NCBI GenBank assembly: GCA_965223815.1
Contig: OZ245019.1
Span: 4,340,001 to 4,404,000, forward strand
Direction of reading: 5' to 3'
DNA from: HKST-UBA178 sp965223815
GTDB lineage: Bacteria > Pseudomonadota > Gammaproteobacteria > Chromatiales > Chromatiaceae
Length of the DNA: 64,000 bases
Shown here: in pieces, positions 1 through 7,600 of the stretch
Position numbering within the stretch: the first letter of the stretch is position 1
How the letters are laid out: the number at the start of each line of letters is the position of its first letter
The notes under the pieces: generated by a model
Databases searched by the model: none
Seen by the model: the letters and a program-made list of their open reading frames with translations, nothing else
Told to the model about the DNA's origin: nothing
Position numbers and translations under genes: made by a program

Positions 1-1436
1 ATGCACTGCCCCTCTTCAAGCGCGGTAAACGGCTGTTCCTGGGTGTCTCGGACCCCACCAATCTCCATGGCCTGGACGAGATCAAGTTCCACACCGGCCT
101 CACCACCGAGGCGGTGGTGGTGGAGGAGGAGAAACTCAGCCAGGCCATCGAAATCGCCCTGAACGCGACCGAAACCAGCATGGCGGACTTGCTGGATACC
201 GACCTCGACAACCTGGATGTCACCATCGACGATGGCGAGGACAGCCGCCAGGACGAAGGAGACATGGATATCGACGACGCGCCCGTGGTGCGTTTCGTCA
301 ACAAGGTGCTGCTGGACGCCATCAATATCGGCGCCTCCGATGTACACTTCGAGCCCTATGAGAAAAGCTTTCGGGTGCGATTTCGCCAGGACGGCATGCT
401 GACCGAGGTCGCCTCGCCACCAATCAATATTTCCAGCCGCCTGATCGCCCGCATCAAGGTGATGTCGCGGATGAACATAGCAGAGCGCCGTGTGCCCCAG
501 GACGGCCGTATCAAAATGGTGCTCTCCCGCAACCGCTCCATCGATTTTCGCGTCAATACCTGCCCTACCCTCTACGGGGAGAAGGTGGTGCTACGTATTC
601 TCGATCCCACCAGCGCCCAGGTGGGTATTGAGGCACTAGGCTTCGAAGAGGAGCAGCGCGCGGCTTTCATGTCGGCAATCAAGAAGCCCTACGGCATGAT
701 CCTGGTAACAGGGCCCACGGGTAGCGGAAAAACCGTATCCCTCTACACCGCGCTGAATCTCCTCAATACCCCCGATGTGAACATCTCCACTGTGGAGGAT
801 CCTGTGGAGATCCAGGTCGCGGGAATAAACCAGGTCAACCAAAATACCAAGACGGGGCTCACCTTTGCGGAAGCCCTGCGGGCCTTTCTGCGCCAGGACC
901 CCGATATCATCATGGTGGGGGAGATACGGGATCTGGAAACCGCGGAGATCGGCGTCAAGGCTGCGCAGACCGGCCACTTGGTGCTCTCCACCCTGCATAC
1001 CAACGACGCGCCCCAGACCCTCACCCGCCTGGCCAATATGGGCATACCGGCGTTCAACATCGCCTCCTCGGTCATGCTGATCATGGCGCAGCGCCTTGCA
1101 CGGCGCCTCTGCCCCCACTGCAAGACCCCCGACGACCTGCCCAAAGAAACCCTGCTCGCAGAGGGATTCAAAGAGGATGAACTGAAAGACCTCGTCGTTT
1201 ACAAGGCCGTGGGCTGTGATCGATGCACCCGCGGCTACAAAGGCCGGGTAGGCATTTTCCAGGTGATGCCGGTGTCCGAGGACATGGGGCGCATCATTAT
1301 GGAAGGTGGAAACTCCCTGCAACTGGCCGACCAAGCTGAAAAAGAGAATGTCTCCAATCTGCGCCAGTCGGGGCTGAAAAAGGTCCGGGCTGGGGTCACC
1401 AGCCTGGAGGAAATCAACCGGGTAACCAAGGATTAA
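1..1436 (+). CDS. pilB: PilB, type IV pilus assembly ATPase (5' partial)
   Basis: Hexameric cytoplasmic ATPase that drives pilus extension. The frame is open from base 3 with no start in the window, so the N-terminus lies upstream. The first residues visible (LFKRGKRLFLGVSDPTNL) match the GspE/PilB N-terminal domain that precedes the ATPase core. Walker A is GPTGSGKT (about base 711), followed by the Asp box and Walker B (DPDIIMVGEIRD) and the His box (STLHTND). A tetracysteine zinc motif, CPHC then CDRC, lies near the C-terminus, as in PilB and unlike the retraction ATPase PilT. pilC follows after 4 bases and pilD after that, the usual pilBCD order. Family assignment is firm; only the missing 5' end is uncertain. 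Confidence 0.97.
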   Translation, partial: ALPLFKRGKRLFLGVSDPTNLHGLDEIKFHTGLTTEAVVVEEEKLSQAIEIALNATETSMADLLDTDLDNLDVTIDDGEDSRQDEGDMDIDDAPVVRFVNKVLLDAINIGASDVHFEPYEKSFRVRFRQDGMLTEVASPPINISSRLIARIKVMSRMNIAERRVPQDGRIKMVLSRNRSIDFRVNTCPTLYGEKVVLRILDPTSAQVGIEALGFEEEQRAAFMSAIKKPYGMILVTGPTGSGKTVSLYTALNLLNTPDVNISTVEDPVEIQVAGINQVNQNTKTGLTFAEALRAFLRQDPDIIMVGEIRDLETAEIGVKAAQTGHLVLSTLHTNDAPQTLTRLANMGIPAFNIASSVMLIMAQRLARRLCPHCKTPDDLPKETLLAEGFKEDELKDLVVYKAVGCDRCTRGYKGRVGIFQVMPVSEDMGRIIMEGGNSLQLADQAEKENVSNLRQSGLKKVRAGVTSLEEINRVTKD

Positions 1437-1440
1437 TCGT

Positions 1441-2676
1441 ATGGCTGCAACCCAACCCAAGGCCCAAAAGGCCGATGTATTCGCCTGGGAGGGCGCTGAC
1501 CGCAGAGGCAAGCGCATCAAGGGGGAGTCACGGGCCGCCAGTATCACGCTGGTTCGTGCCGACCTGCGGCGCCAGGGCATCAACCCCATCAAGGTAAAAA
1601 AGAAATCCGCGCTATTCTCCAAAAAGGGCAAGAGAATCCGCCCAGCGGACATTGCGGTTTTCAGCCGTCAACTAGCGACTATGATGGCATCCGGAGTCCC
1701 CCTGGTACAGGCCTTCGATATTGTGGGCCGGGGGCATGACAACCCCAACATGCAGACCATGATTCTCTCCATCAAGGCCGATGTGGAGGGGGGGACCGCC
1801 CTGGCGGAGGCGCTTAAGAAGCACCCCCTCTATTTCGATGACCTGTTCTGTAATCTGGTCCACGCCGGGGAGCAGGCGGGCGTGCTCGAAGAGCTGCTGC
1901 ACAAGATCGCCACCTACAAGGAGAAGACGGAATCCCTCAAGGGCAAAATCAAGAAGGCACTGTTCTACCCCGCCGCTGTCATCATCGTGGCCTTCCTGGT
2001 CACCGCCATTATCATGATCTTCGTCATTCCCCAGTTTCAGGCGCTGTTCTCCAGTTTCGGCTCCGACCTGCCTGCCTTCACCAAGGTAGTGGTGGCAATG
2101 TCGGAGTGGATGCAGTCCTGGTGGTGGGCACTGGTGATCGGCATCCTGGGAACCGGGTTCGTTTTTATCAATACCTGGAAGCGATCGCGGAAGTTCCGTC
2201 ACACGGTTGACAAGATCTTGTTGAAGACACCCATTATCGGCGCCATTGTCAACAAGGCGGCCATCGCCCGTTTCGCCCGCACCCTCTCTACCATGTTCGC
2301 CGCCGGCGTTCCCCTGGTAGAAGCCCTGGAGTCGGTCTCGGGCGCCACCGGCAACGTGGTCTATGGGGATGCGGTAATGCATATGCGCGAGGATGTGGCC
2401 ACCGGCCAGTCCCTGCAGCTGGCGATGAAGCAGCGGAATCTTTTCCCCCACATGGTGATCCAGATGGTGGCCATTGGCGAGGAGGCGGGCTCCATCGACT
2501 CCATGCTGGCCAAGGTGGCGGACTTCTACGAGGAGGAGGTGGACAATGCGGTGGACGCCCTCAGCAGCCTGTTGGAGCCCTTCATCATGGTAATTTTAGG
2601 CACCCTCATCGGCGGCCTGGTGATTGCCATGTATCTGCCTATCTTCCAGCTCGGTTCCGCAATCACGGGCGGATAA
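1441..2676 (+). CDS. pilC: PilC, type IV pilus inner-membrane platform protein
   Basis: Polytopic inner-membrane protein of the GspF/PilC family that links the PilB motor to pilin assembly. It is 411 aa, the normal family length. It shows two tandem T2SSF domains (about residues 70-195 and 275-400), each with the family pattern RQLATMMASGVPL or RTLSTMFAAGVPL. Hydrophobic segments lie near residues 175-200, 225-245 and 380-405. The ATG lies 4 bases after the pilB stop, so the two are probably translated together. No irregularity seen. Confidence 0.97.
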   Translation: MAATQPKAQKADVFAWEGADRRGKRIKGESRAASITLVRADLRRQGINPIKVKKKSALFSKKGKRIRPADIAVFSRQLATMMASGVPLVQAFDIVGRGHDNPNMQTMILSIKADVEGGTALAEALKKHPLYFDDLFCNLVHAGEQAGVLEELLHKIATYKEKTESLKGKIKKALFYPAAVIIVAFLVTAIIMIFVIPQFQALFSSFGSDLPAFTKVVVAMSEWMQSWWWALVIGILGTGFVFINTWKRSRKFRHTVDKILLKTPIIGAIVNKAAIARFARTLSTMFAAGVPLVEALESVSGATGNVVYGDAVMHMREDVATGQSLQLAMKQRNLFPHMVIQMVAIGEEAGSIDSMLAKVADFYEEEVDNAVDALSSLLEPFIMVILGTLIGGLVIAMYLPIFQLGSAITGG

Positions 2677-2744
2677 TAAACGGGGCGAATGCTCTGTGTC
2701 GATTTACACTCTCAATACCCTGCTGGTTCTGAATCGGGGGGATC

Positions 2745-3617
2745 ATGTACCTGATTGACTTTCTGCAGGCCAACCCCCCGGTATTCCTGATATTCTGCAC
2801 CTTGGTCGGCCTCTCCGTCGGCAGCTTCATCAATGTGGTCGCCTTCCGCTTCCCAGTGATGCTGGAGCGTGACTGGAAGCAGCAGTGCCTGGAAATGCTG
2901 GATCTCACAGCCGACCAGGAGCCGACAGAGCCCCTCAATCTGGCCAAGCCGGCCTCGCGCTGCCCCAATTGCGGTCATCGGATTCGCGCATCGGAGAATA
3001 TCCCCGTGCTCAGCTATCTTTTGCTGAAGGGCCGCTGCGCCGCTTGCCGGCAAACCATCTCTCCCCGTTATCCGCTGGTAGAGGCCTTCACCGGCATACT
3101 CTCACTCGCCGTCGCCTGGCACTTCGGGGTCAGTTGGGAAACCCTGGCCGCCTTGTGCCTCACTTGGGGCCTGATTGCGCTCAGCCTCATCGATTTCGAC
3201 CACCAAATCCTGCCCGATGATATGGTCCTGCCATTGATTTGGATTGGCCTGATTCTCAGCCTGTTCGAGCTATTCACCGATAGTCATTCCGCGATTCTCG
3301 GCGCCGCCCTTGGGTACCTCTCTCTCTGGAGTGTGTTTCAGCTATTCAAGCTACTCACTGGTAAGGAGGGCATGGGCTACGGCGACTTCAAGCTGTTGGC
3401 GGTTTTTGGTGCCTGGTTCGGCTGGCAATCACTGCTGCAGGTCATACTCATTTCATCCCTGGTAGGCGCCTTGGCCGGGGTGGCAATGATCCTCTTTCTC
3501 GGCAGAGACAAGAGCATCCCGATCCCTTTCGGCCCCTATCTGGCCTCAGCAGGCTGGATCAGTATGCTTTGGGGTGAAAATATAAATCAGCTCTATCTAA
3601 CTTGGGCAGGCCTCTAG
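2745..3617 (+). CDS. pilD: PilD, prepilin leader peptidase / N-methyltransferase
   Basis: Bifunctional membrane aspartyl protease that cleaves the prepilin leader and methylates the new N-terminus. The N-terminal GSFINVV motif and the cytoplasmic zinc motif CPNC...CAAC (about residues 72-100) are present. The two catalytic aspartates lie in SLIDFDHQILPDD and GYGDFKL, the GxGD protease signature. Eight or so hydrophobic segments span the rest. At 290 aa it is of full length. A G-rich Shine-Dalgarno (GGGGGGATC) sits directly before the ATG. It closes the pilBCD set, and coaE begins 14 bases later. Confidence 0.97.
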   Translation: MYLIDFLQANPPVFLIFCTLVGLSVGSFINVVAFRFPVMLERDWKQQCLEMLDLTADQEPTEPLNLAKPASRCPNCGHRIRASENIPVLSYLLLKGRCAACRQTISPRYPLVEAFTGILSLAVAWHFGVSWETLAALCLTWGLIALSLIDFDHQILPDDMVLPLIWIGLILSLFELFTDSHSAILGAALGYLSLWSVFQLFKLLTGKEGMGYGDFKLLAVFGAWFGWQSLLQVILISSLVGALAGVAMILFLGRDKSIPIPFGPYLASAGWISMLWGENINQLYLTWAGL

Positions 3618-3631
3618 GATCCCGCGACGCC

Positions 3632-4225
3632 ATGCTCACCATTGGCCTGACCGGTGGTATCGGTAGCGGTAAATCCGCCGTCACGGATATTCTGCAGGGG
3701 CTCGGCGTCCCCGTGATCGACGCGGACCGGGTGGCCCGCGAGGTGGTGGCACCTGGCGAGGCGGCGCTGGAAGCTATCAGCAACCATTTCGGCGCCTCGG
3801 TACTGAGTGATGACGGCAGCCTCGACCGCCGGGCATTGCGTGCCATCGTCTTTCGGGATCCCGAGGCAAGGCATACCCTGGAAACCATTCTGCATCCCCT
3901 AATCAGGCAGCGTATGCGACAGCAGCTTGACCGGCTCTCCGCGCCCTACGCGGTGCTCGCGATTCCCCTGCTGGTTGAAACCGGCCAAACCGATAGCGTC
4001 GACCGCGTGCTGGTGGTCGACTGTGAACCCTCTGTACAGATCCAGCGCATCTGTGCCCGTGACAAGATCACAGGAGATCAGGCCCGGGCTATTCTCGAGG
4101 CACAAGTCGATCGTGAGACCCGGCTGGCTGTTGCGGATGACATAATCGATAATTCGGGTACTCTGGAGCAGTTGGAACCCCGCGTATTGGCGGTGCACCA
4201 CAGGTACCTCGATCTCAGCCGTTGA
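3632..4225 (+). CDS. coaE: Dephospho-CoA kinase
   Basis: Phosphorylates dephospho-CoA, the last step of coenzyme A synthesis, in the cytoplasm. The protein is 197 aa and opens MLTIGLTGGIGSGKSAV with the P-loop GGIGSGKS, as CoaE does. A TTG 30 bases upstream would extend it into the pilD 3' end, but the ATG at 3632 gives the family N-terminus. The motifs VIDADRVAREVV and PLLVETG (the CoaE lid and acceptor regions) are intact. The order pilD-coaE-zapD-yacG is common in gammaproteobacteria. Confidence 0.95.
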   Translation: MLTIGLTGGIGSGKSAVTDILQGLGVPVIDADRVAREVVAPGEAALEAISNHFGASVLSDDGSLDRRALRAIVFRDPEARHTLETILHPLIRQRMRQQLDRLSAPYAVLAIPLLVETGQTDSVDRVLVVDCEPSVQIQRICARDKITGDQARAILEAQVDRETRLAVADDIIDNSGTLEQLEPRVLAVHHRYLDLSR

Positions 4226-4234
4226 AAACTTGGG

Positions 4235-4257
4235 ATTCTCACCCTGGGTGGAATTTT
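4235..4257 (+). terminator. Weak possible terminator after coaE
   Basis: Just after the coaE stop, an imperfect hairpin (ATTC/GAAT outer arms, CACC/GGTG inner arms) is followed by TTTT. It would end the pilBCD-coaE transcript before zapD. The stem is short and interrupted, so this is only tentative. Confidence 0.35.
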
Positions 4258-4428
4258 CAGCTGCCACTGGCGCGGCACTGTTTATCGCGTTTCCAGCGAT
4301 TCTGACCTGATCGGGTCAACGTGAACCACTGGGCATTACCCCGAGCTGTAATTTGCCTGCGCAGTTGAAGTATTAGAGAATAAACCTCCTTCTACAACCA
4401 ACCACAGAATTTTTCCGATCGGATTTAT

Positions 4429-5208
4429 ATGACCTCCGCAGCGCCGGACAAGATAGTCTACGAGCATCCCCTCAATGAGAAGATGCGAACCTTCCTGCGC
4501 CTCGAGCATCTGTTCCTGGAGGTGAGTCACTATCTTCCCCATGCTGACACCTGGAGCAGCAGGGCGGCAGTGGATGCATTGCTCAATATGGTGAGCATAT
4601 TCGCCCGGGCCGATATCAAGGCCGACCTCATCAAGGAACTCGACCGGCATCGGGAAAAGCTTGCCGGTATTCGACAAACACCGGGAATAGATTCAGAGCG
4701 GCTCGATACTATTCTGGAGAACCTGGAAACTGCTACTCGCCGTATTTTTGCGATCAACGGCCAGATCGGCCGCTCGATGCGGGAGAACGAGTTTTTGAAG
4801 AGCATTCTTCAACGCAGCAGCATACCCGGCGGGAGCTGTGCGTTTGATCTGCCGTATTACCACTACTGGCTGCAGCAACCCCCGGAATTTCGTCAATCCG
4901 AAACCAAAGCCTGGCTCGATACGCTGGAACCCGTACAAGCAGCCATAATGCTGGTTTTGTCATTGATCAGGGGCAGTACCAGCCCTACCGACGAAACGGC
5001 CAGCGGCGGCTTCTTTCAACGCAGTATCGACCCCCAGGCGCCGGCACAGCTGGTGCGGGTTGGCGTATCCCGAAAAAATCCTTTATTCGCTGAGATAAGT
5101 GGCGGCAAGCATCGTTTTACCATACGTTTCCTGGAGCCCAACGAAGAGGAGCGGCCAATACAAACCAAGCAGGATGTCACCTTCTCCCTTAACACCTGTA
5201 TTCTTTAG
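4429..5208 (+). CDS. zapD: ZapD, FtsZ-associated cell division protein
   Basis: Cytoplasmic FtsZ-bundling protein that stabilises the Z ring. It is 259 aa, close to the family's roughly 250. The opening IVYEHPLNEKMRTFLRLEHLF is the ZapD hallmark. The later segments PGGSCAFDLPYYHYWL and KHRFTIRFLEP also fit the family: an alpha-helical domain followed by a small beta domain. The ATG is preceded by GGAT at moderate spacing. yacG follows 14 bases after the stop, the usual partner in the coaE-zapD-yacG set. The distance from coaE is 203 bases, which may hold a separate promoter. Confidence 0.95.
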   Translation: MTSAAPDKIVYEHPLNEKMRTFLRLEHLFLEVSHYLPHADTWSSRAAVDALLNMVSIFARADIKADLIKELDRHREKLAGIRQTPGIDSERLDTILENLETATRRIFAINGQIGRSMRENEFLKSILQRSSIPGGSCAFDLPYYHYWLQQPPEFRQSETKAWLDTLEPVQAAIMLVLSLIRGSTSPTDETASGGFFQRSIDPQAPAQLVRVGVSRKNPLFAEISGGKHRFTIRFLEPNEEERPIQTKQDVTFSLNTCIL

Positions 5209-5222
5209 CTGGGTACAAAGTG

Positions 5223-5414
5223 ATGAAAGAGAAAACATTCGAGGCCAGTTGCCCGAACTGTAAGCAGCGCTTCCGCTGGCAGCGCAGCTCGCCCTACCGC
5301 CCTTTCTGCAGCGAACGTTGCCGGCTTATCGATCTGGGCGCTTGGCTGGATGGTGAGTACCGTTTGGAGGATGATGCGGAAAATACAGCGCACCGGGAAT
5401 GGGCGGAAAAATAG
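5223..5414 (+). CDS. yacG: YacG, zinc-binding DNA gyrase inhibitor
   Basis: Small (63 aa) zinc protein that binds GyrB and inhibits gyrase in E. coli. Four cysteines at residues 10, 13, 29 and 33 form the CPxC...CSxxC zinc site. The segment RPFCSERCRLIDLGAWLDGEY is the family signature. Translation could start at GTG 5220 or ATG 5223; the ATG gives the usual N-terminus. It converges with the minus-strand MutT-ThiE gene, only 15 bases separating their ends. Confidence 0.94.
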   Translation: MKEKTFEASCPNCKQRFRWQRSSPYRPFCSERCRLIDLGAWLDGEYRLEDDAENTAHREWAEK

Positions 5415-5429
5415 CTGTTTGACTAGCGT

Positions 5430-6374
5430 TCATTCATTCCAAAGACCACGGATGGCGGCGACTCCCTGCCCTCCCATCTCCTGCGACCTTGCCGTATCCC
5501 CCAGCGTCATGCCTCCCAGAGCAAAAACAGGAAAGGGCGCCTCTTCCACCAATCGTCTAAATCCTTGCCAGCCCAGTGTCGTCGCGCCCGGATGAGAAGC
5601 CGTTGGCAATACGGGCGAGAGTACAGCGAAATCCACGCCAATCTGACGGGCTTTTTCCAGCTCCGCTGCTGAGTGACAAGAGGCCGCCACCCAATAGTCT
5701 TCGGAAAGCGGTCGGCTTTGGATCGATCTCAGCTGCCGACTATTGAGATGTATTCCCTGGGCCCCGGTGGAGAGCACAGTGTCCACAGAGGCGTTCAGCA
5801 GTAGGCTGGCTTCGTAGCGCTGGCAGCGCTCGACCAGTTGGATCGCCAGCGAACGATACGCCGCTGGCGCCATCTCGGGGGCTCGAAACTGGATCAGTCG
5901 AAGCCCCTTGCCCAGCACGGCTTCAGCGCGTTGTAAAAATACAGAAGTATCCGGGGCGCCCTGGTCCGTTATCACGTACGCGGGAGGCAGTCTGAGCGCG
6001 GATATGATCGGACGGTCAGCTGCAGGCATAGGGTAGTTGTTCAAATCCAGAGGCGCGCACCAGCTGAGGGGTTGCCCCTCCCTGCCCCTGGGCTGGCCGG
6101 TTGAATCGGTCACCCGATAAACGTCGAGTAGGACCTCACGATCCGAATAGCGGTGGATCACTTTGATCAGGGGGCGGTGGGAGATCACCCTAACACCCAG
6201 TTCTTCCATGATCTCCCTGTGCAGCGCTTCAGCGGGGGCCTCCCCGGGCTCTAACTTACCCCCTGGAAACTCCCATAGGCCTCCCTGGTGAACCCCCGGT
6301 GGCCGACGGCTGATCAATACTCGGCCACCCTTGTCCTCGATGACGGCAACCACAACGTGAACGCGATCAGTCAA
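5430..6374 (-). CDS. MutT-type Nudix hydrolase fused to a ThiE/TenI-like domain
   Basis: Two domains. Residues 1-130 form a Nudix hydrolase with a complete Nudix box (GGKLEPGEAPAEALHREIMEELGV), probably cleaning 8-oxo-dGTP from the nucleotide pool. Residues 135-314 form a thiamine-phosphate-synthase-like (ThiE/TenI) barrel with GIHLNS, LSPVLPTASHPG and ALGGM. The ThiE catalytic R-x-K and IND motifs read RAP and LNA here, and the TASH motif is closer to TenI, so synthase activity is doubtful. Such fusions are known in proteobacteria. The start appears to be TTG at 6374, overlapping the argJ stop as TTGA. No in-frame ATG lies near the N-terminus, and no clear Shine-Dalgarno is seen. Confidence 0.88.
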   Translation of the reverse strand: MTDRVHVVVAVIEDKGGRVLISRRPPGVHQGGLWEFPGGKLEPGEAPAEALHREIMEELGVRVISHRPLIKVIHRYSDREVLLDVYRVTDSTGQPRGREGQPLSWCAPLDLNNYPMPAADRPIISALRLPPAYVITDQGAPDTSVFLQRAEAVLGKGLRLIQFRAPEMAPAAYRSLAIQLVERCQRYEASLLLNASVDTVLSTGAQGIHLNSRQLRSIQSRPLSEDYWVAASCHSAAELEKARQIGVDFAVLSPVLPTASHPGATTLGWQGFRRLVEEAPFPVFALGGMTLGDTARSQEMGGQGVAAIRGLWNE

Positions 6375-7600
6375 GTGCGATATTCTGCATTGATCCGCAC
6401 ATACTCATGGGAGAGATCGCAGGTTAAAATGCGCACCTGGGCATCGCCCCGACCCAACTTTACACCGATACGGAACGATTCCCGGTCCATCACCGTCTGC
6501 CCGGCGGCTTCGGTATAGTGAGGGGCGCGCCCTCCACCCTGCACGACACAAACCTCATCGAGCCAAATCTCGACGCCCGTGATATCCAGATCCGCTACAT
6601 TTGCTCGACCGACAGCCGCCAATATGCGCCCCCAGTTTGGATCCGACGCAAACAATGCTGTCTTCACCAGCGGAGAATGGGCGACGGTATAAGCAACTTC
6701 GCGCGCTTCCGCTTCACCCCGGGCACCTTCAACATCGATCTCGACAAGTTTGCTGGCACCCTCCCCATCCCTCACGATTGCGCGCGCCAACTGCAGACAA
6801 ACCTCCTGCACGCAGCGACTGAGCAGTCGATAGATCTCTGAATGGGGATCGGATACTGCCGGCAAACCAAGGGCGCCCGTTGCAACCAGCACACAGGCGT
6901 CATTGGTTGACGTGTCCCCGTCAACGGTAATGGCATTGAACGAAGCCTCCACCGCCTCTCTCAGGCATGCTTGTAACAGTTCCTGATCTACGGCGATATC
7001 GGTTGCGACATAGGCCAGCATAGTAGCCATATCGGGGCAGATCATGCCCGATCCCTTGGCCATCCCGGTAACGGTTATCCCTGTGCCTTGATACTCGAAC
7101 GCTCTACTGGCCAGCTTGGGTACAGTATCGGTTGTCATTATCGCCTTCGATGCAGCCGGCCAGCCGTCAAGACTCAATGATGAGAGCGCTTGAGGAAGAG
7201 CATCTCCGAAACGGTCAGTAGGCAATTCCTCACCTATAACTCCAGTGGAAAAAGGAAGTATGCGTTCGTGTGGACAATCCACTATAGCCGCGAGCTGTTT
7301 ACAAGTCTCTACCGCGTCCCTTACGCCCTGAGCACCTGTTCCGGCATTGGCATTGCCGGAGTTAATCAACAAATAACGCGGGCGAACGGCGGCAAGATGC
7401 CTCTGAGCCACTGTAACTGGCGCGGCGCAGAAACGATTCCGGGTGAATACCGCAGCTGTACTGGCGCCCTCGGCAATCTCCATTACCAGTAGGTCATCTC
7501 TCTCCGGGTAGCGAATTCCCGCTGCCGCGGTACCTAAACGAATGCCCGGAACCGGCCGAACTAATTCGATTGCGTGATCCTCGCTACTGGAGCTTGCCAT
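6371..7600 (-). CDS. argJ: ArgJ, glutamate N-acetyltransferase / ornithine acetyltransferase
   Basis: Transfers the acetyl group from N-acetylornithine to glutamate in the cyclic arginine pathway. It is 409 aa from the ATG at 7600, which lies inside the last codons of secA (17-base overlap). An open frame continues further upstream but only within secA. The self-cleavage region KGSGMICPDMATMLAYVATD is intact; cleavage before Thr of MATML makes the alpha and beta chains. The C-terminal region GRILAAVGRANV and the end RINAEYRT fit the family. argD and argF are elsewhere in the window (31.6-33.7 kb). Confidence 0.95.
   Translation of the reverse strand: MASSSSEDHAIELVRPVPGIRLGTAAAGIRYPERDDLLVMEIAEGASTAAVFTRNRFCAAPVTVAQRHLAAVRPRYLLINSGNANAGTGAQGVRDAVETCKQLAAIVDCPHERILPFSTGVIGEELPTDRFGDALPQALSSLSLDGWPAASKAIMTTDTVPKLASRAFEYQGTGITVTGMAKGSGMICPDMATMLAYVATDIAVDQELLQACLREAVEASFNAITVDGDTSTNDACVLVATGALGLPAVSDPHSEIYRLLSRCVQEVCLQLARAIVRDGEGASKLVEIDVEGARGEAEAREVAYTVAHSPLVKTALFASDPNWGRILAAVGRANVADLDITGVEIWLDEVCVVQGGGRAPHYTEAAGQTVMDRESFRIGVKLGRGDAQVRILTCDLSHEYVRINAEYRT

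Noticed and set aside
636..1652. A 338-codon open frame on the minus strand opposite pilB and pilC
   Set aside because: Antisense to conserved pilB; no family features and no ribosome site worth the name.
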